NCBI GenBank assembly: GCA_018827375.1
Contig: JAHJYW010000045.1
Coordinates: 186,001-250,000 of the forward strand
Direction of reading: 5' to 3'
DNA: 64,000 nt
Source: Alphaproteobacteria bacterium
GTDB taxonomy: Bacteria; Pseudomonadota; Alphaproteobacteria; Caulobacterales; Hyphomonadaceae
The translations under genes were made by a program, and so were the position numbers. The notes beneath the pieces were generated by a model. The model was not told the DNA's origin, did not search any database, and worked only from the letters and a program-made list of their open reading frames with translations. Positions within the stretch are counted from its first letter, which is position 1; each line of letters starts with the position of its first letter. Positions 61,523 through 64,000 of this stretch are shown piece after piece.

Positions 61523-62968
61523 ATGGCCGAGAAGATGTTGCAGTTTACAAAGGTCGAGCGGACCATGCCGGCCAAGCGTGCGCCTGAAACGCGCGCGACG
61601 GATTTTGACGAGATCTATTCGGAGTTCAGCCTGAAGGCGGCTGGCGACCAGGCGGCGCGCTGTTCGCAATGCGGCGTTCCGTTTTGCCAACAGGGTTGCC
61701 CCCTCTCCAACAATATTCCTGACTGGCTGAAACTGTCGGCTGAAGGGCGCCTTGAGGAGGCCTGGGAGGTCTCTTCGGCGACCAATAACATGCCGGAAAT
61801 CTGTGGCCGCATCTGCCCGCAGGACCGTCTGTGTGAAGGCATCTGCACGATTGAGCAGTCGGGCCATGGCACGGTAACAATCGGATCGGTCGAGAAATTC
61901 ATAACCGACACGGCGTGGGAAAAGGGCTGGGTCAAGCCAATCGTGCCACCGCGCGAGCGCGCCCAGTCGGCGGGCATCATTGGCGCAGGCCCCGGTGGCC
62001 TGGCGGCGGCTGAACAGCTGCGCCGCAAGGGCTATCAGGTGACAGTCTATGATGCCTATGACCGCGGCGGCGGCCTGCTTGTTTACGGAATTCCCGGCTT
62101 CAAACTGGAAAAGCCGGTTGTGGCGCGCCGCATAAAGCATCTGGAAGACAGCGGCATCGCCTTCAAGTTCAACACGCGTGTCGGCACGGACGTGACGCTG
62201 CAGGAATTGCGCAAGACGCATGACACGATCCTGATCGCGACGGGTGTATACCAGGCCAAGGATCTCAAGTGCCCGGGCGTTGGTGCCAGCGGTGTGTTTG
62301 CAGCGCTCGATTACCTGACCGCATCCAATCGCAAGAGTTTTGGCGATGCCGTTGCGGAATTTGACGACGGTACGCTGAACGCAGACGGAAAGCGCGTCGT
62401 GGTAATCGGCGGTGGCGACACGGCAATGGACTGCGTGCGTACGGCCGTCCGCCAGGGCGCGAAGTCCGTCACCTGTCTCTATCGGCGTGACCGGGCCAAC
62501 ATGCCCGGCAGCCAGCGCGAAGTGGCGAATGCGGAAGAAGAAGGCGTCGTCTTCGAGTGGCTCGCTTCGCCGGAAGCCGTGCTCGACACGAAGGCTGGCA
62601 AGGTTAAAGCCGTGCGCGCGGCGAAGATGAAGCTTGGTGAGCCGGACGCGTCTGGTCGCCAGAGTCCCGTCAAGACAGGTGAGACCATGGACGTGAAAGC
62701 GGACATGGTGATCAAGGCGCTAGGCTTTGACCCTGAAGACCTGCCTGTCCTGTTTGGCGAGCCGGCACTGACCGTCAATCGCTGGGGCGCTGTGCGCGTG
62801 GACTATGCGACAATGGAAACGAGCCTGTCGGGCGTCTATGCGGCAGGCGACATTGTTCGCGGTGCCTCGCTCGTGGTGTGGGCCATCAAGGACGGGCGCG
62901 ATGCGGCCGAGGCAATGCACAAGGCAATGAAGATGGCCGAGAAGGCCGCAAAAGTGGCGGCGGAGTAA
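61523..62968 (+). CDS. gltD: Glutamate synthase small subunit
   Basis: A 481-residue NADPH-oxidising subunit. N-terminal 4Fe-4S cysteines CSQCGVPFCQQGCP and CGRICPQDRLCEGIC, an FAD Rossmann GAGPGGLAAAEQLRRKG, and an NADPH site VVVIGGGDTAMDC. It passes electrons to GltB for glutamate formation. GGAGG precedes the ATG at 61523. gltD comes before gltB, 6 bp apart. Confidence 0.95.
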   Translation: MAEKMLQFTKVERTMPAKRAPETRATDFDEIYSEFSLKAAGDQAARCSQCGVPFCQQGCPLSNNIPDWLKLSAEGRLEEAWEVSSATNNMPEICGRICPQDRLCEGICTIEQSGHGTVTIGSVEKFITDTAWEKGWVKPIVPPRERAQSAGIIGAGPGGLAAAEQLRRKGYQVTVYDAYDRGGGLLVYGIPGFKLEKPVVARRIKHLEDSGIAFKFNTRVGTDVTLQELRKTHDTILIATGVYQAKDLKCPGVGASGVFAALDYLTASNRKSFGDAVAEFDDGTLNADGKRVVVIGGGDTAMDCVRTAVRQGAKSVTCLYRRDRANMPGSQREVANAEEEGVVFEWLASPEAVLDTKAGKVKAVRAAKMKLGEPDASGRQSPVKTGETMDVKADMVIKALGFDPEDLPVLFGEPALTVNRWGAVRVDYATMETSLSGVYAAGDIVRGASLVVWAIKDGRDAAEAMHKAMKMAEKAAKVAAE

Positions 62969-62974
62969 GACAAC

Positions 62975-64000
62975 ATGTCAGATTATGTGAAACAGTATGA
63001 AGCGAACCGCCAGAAACTGATCGACGGCCATGCCTATGATCCTGCGGACGAGCACGATGCATGCGGCGTTGGTCTTGTCGCGGCGCTTGACGGCAAGCCG
63101 CGGCGCGAGATCGTCGAAATGGGCATCATGGCGCTCAAGAATGTCTGGCACAGGGGCGCTGTCGATGCTGACGGCAAGACCGGCGATGGCGCGGGTATCC
63201 GTGTGGCTGTGCCGCAGGACTTTTTCCGTGAGCATGTGACGCGCACAGGTCATACGCCAACGGATGATCCGATCTGCGTTGGACAGATATTCCTGCCACG
63301 TACGGATTTTGCAGCGCAGGAAGCCGCCCGTACGATCGTTGAAACTGAAGTGCTGCATTTCGGATTCTATATCTATGGCTGGCGCCAGCCTCCCGTTGAT
63401 GTGTCCGTCATCGGCCAGAAGGCAAAGGATACACGCCCTGCCATCGAGCAAATCATGTTTCGTGATGCGCTGGGCCGCACGCCGGAAGACCTGGAACGCG
63501 CCCTCTATATCTGCCGTCGACGCATTGAACGCCGCGCCCGTGAAATGGCGATCCCGGGTTTCTATGTCTGCTCGCTGAGCCACGCGTCCCTGATCTACAA
63601 GGGCATGTTCCTCGCGCAGGACATCGACAATTTCTATCTCGACCTGCGTGATCCGCGCTTCATCTCGAACTTTGCAATCTACCACCAGCGCTATTCGACC
63701 AACACGTTCCCGCAATGGTCGCTTGCCCAGCCGTTCCGCATGATTGCGCACAATGGCGAGATCAACACCCTGCGCGGCAACAAGAACTGGATGAAGAGCC
63801 ACGAGATCCGCATGGTATCCGAAGCCTTCGGCGAACATGTCGATGATGTGAAACCGGTTATCCCGGATGGCTCGTCGGATTCCGGCGCGCTTGATTCCGT
63901 GTTTGAGCTGCTCTGCAAATCAGGTCGCCCTGCGCCTATGGCGAAGGCGATGTTGATTCCGGAAGCCTGGTCGAAGCGCGATTCCGTGATGCCCACGGCG
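62975..64000 (+). CDS. gltB: Glutamate synthase large subunit, 3' end cut by window
   Basis: The first 342 residues of the roughly 1500-residue subunit. After a short propeptide the nucleophile Cys30 begins the mature glutaminase domain (HDACGVGLVAALDG), followed by WHRGAVDADGKTGDGAG, YHQRYSTNTFPQWSLAQPFR and AHNGEINTLRGN. It uses glutamine and 2-oxoglutarate to make glutamate with GltD. The synthase and FMN domains lie beyond 64000. Confidence 0.95.
   Translation, partial: MSDYVKQYEANRQKLIDGHAYDPADEHDACGVGLVAALDGKPRREIVEMGIMALKNVWHRGAVDADGKTGDGAGIRVAVPQDFFREHVTRTGHTPTDDPICVGQIFLPRTDFAAQEAARTIVETEVLHFGFYIYGWRQPPVDVSVIGQKAKDTRPAIEQIMFRDALGRTPEDLERALYICRRRIERRAREMAIPGFYVCSLSHASLIYKGMFLAQDIDNFYLDLRDPRFISNFAIYHQRYSTNTFPQWSLAQPFRMIAHNGEINTLRGNKNWMKSHEIRMVSEAFGEHVDDVKPVIPDGSSDSGALDSVFELLCKSGRPAPMAKAMLIPEAWSKRDSVMPTA

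Noticed and set aside
1-64000. tRNA, rRNA, CRISPR arrays and insertion sequences
   Set aside because: No cloverleaf, rRNA-like stretch, regular repeat-spacer pattern or transposase was found by reading the intergenic regions.

Overview
The window is typical GC-rich alphaproteobacterial chromosome, most like the Hyphomonadaceae/Caulobacterales. The pointers are a CenR-like OmpR regulator, an NtrZ-like periplasmic protein, an FtsK with an acidic linker, a large TonB receptor, the gene order thioredoxin/Lon-like/Trm112/DUF971, and frequent GTG/TTG starts with ATGA overlaps. The genus is an inference from gene content, not a measured placement. I found no rRNA, tRNA, CRISPR array, insertion sequence or phage block. 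Both ends are cut inside genes: leuS on the left and gltB on the right.

Layout. 1-13 kb: leuS, a DUF3576 lipoprotein, a porin, an NtrZ-like protein, a transporter-like membrane protein, a divergent ThiE-like/YggS pair, an L,D-transpeptidase, a CenR-like regulator with a GNAT enzyme, a ribosome hibernation factor, exonuclease III, LolA and the thioredoxin operon. 13-26 kb: a UbiH-type hydroxylase, AmtB, a fasciclin protein, FtsK, an aldo-keto reductase, a TPR-sulfotransferase facing a TonB receptor, a ProX-type deacylase and a DUF6065 protein. 26-37 kb: the histidine genes hisE, hisF, hisA, hisH and hisB, all on the minus strand but split by two insertions. The larger, between hisA and hisF, holds an M24 peptidase, a Shedu-type (DUF4263) nuclease, a 64-aa protein, a lipoprotein, a diguanylate cyclase and the ohr-ohrR peroxide pair. 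The smaller, between hisH and hisB, is a Coq4-like gene behind a perfect 12-bp inverted repeat.

37-52 kb: an EAL phosphodiesterase, small metabolic genes, a CoA ester lyase, xerD, cysK, an unknown helical secreted protein coupled to a 44-aa membrane peptide, aroK-aroB-corC, bolA, a J-domain protein and glpD. 52-59 kb: an accessory catabolic cluster with a haloalkane dehalogenase, a sulfatase, a lipoprotein-type formylglycine-generating enzyme, a TetR regulator, an MBL hydrolase, a DUF1330 protein and a double thioredoxin-fold protein. The last five form a tight minus-strand operon that meets dehalogenase-sulfatase tail to tail. 59-64 kb: a complex I NDUFA9-like protein, UppP and glutamate synthase gltD-gltB.

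How the genes work together. Nitrogen assimilation (amtB, gltDB, possibly ntrZ), histidine and aromatic synthesis (his, aroKB) and envelope maintenance (LolA, LdT, UppP, porin, cenR) make up the core. The accessory parts are defence (Shedu), peroxide resistance (ohr/ohrR) and breakdown of sulfated or halogenated compounds. The Shedu locus inside the split his cluster and the sulfatase/FGE cluster are the places most worth a closer look.
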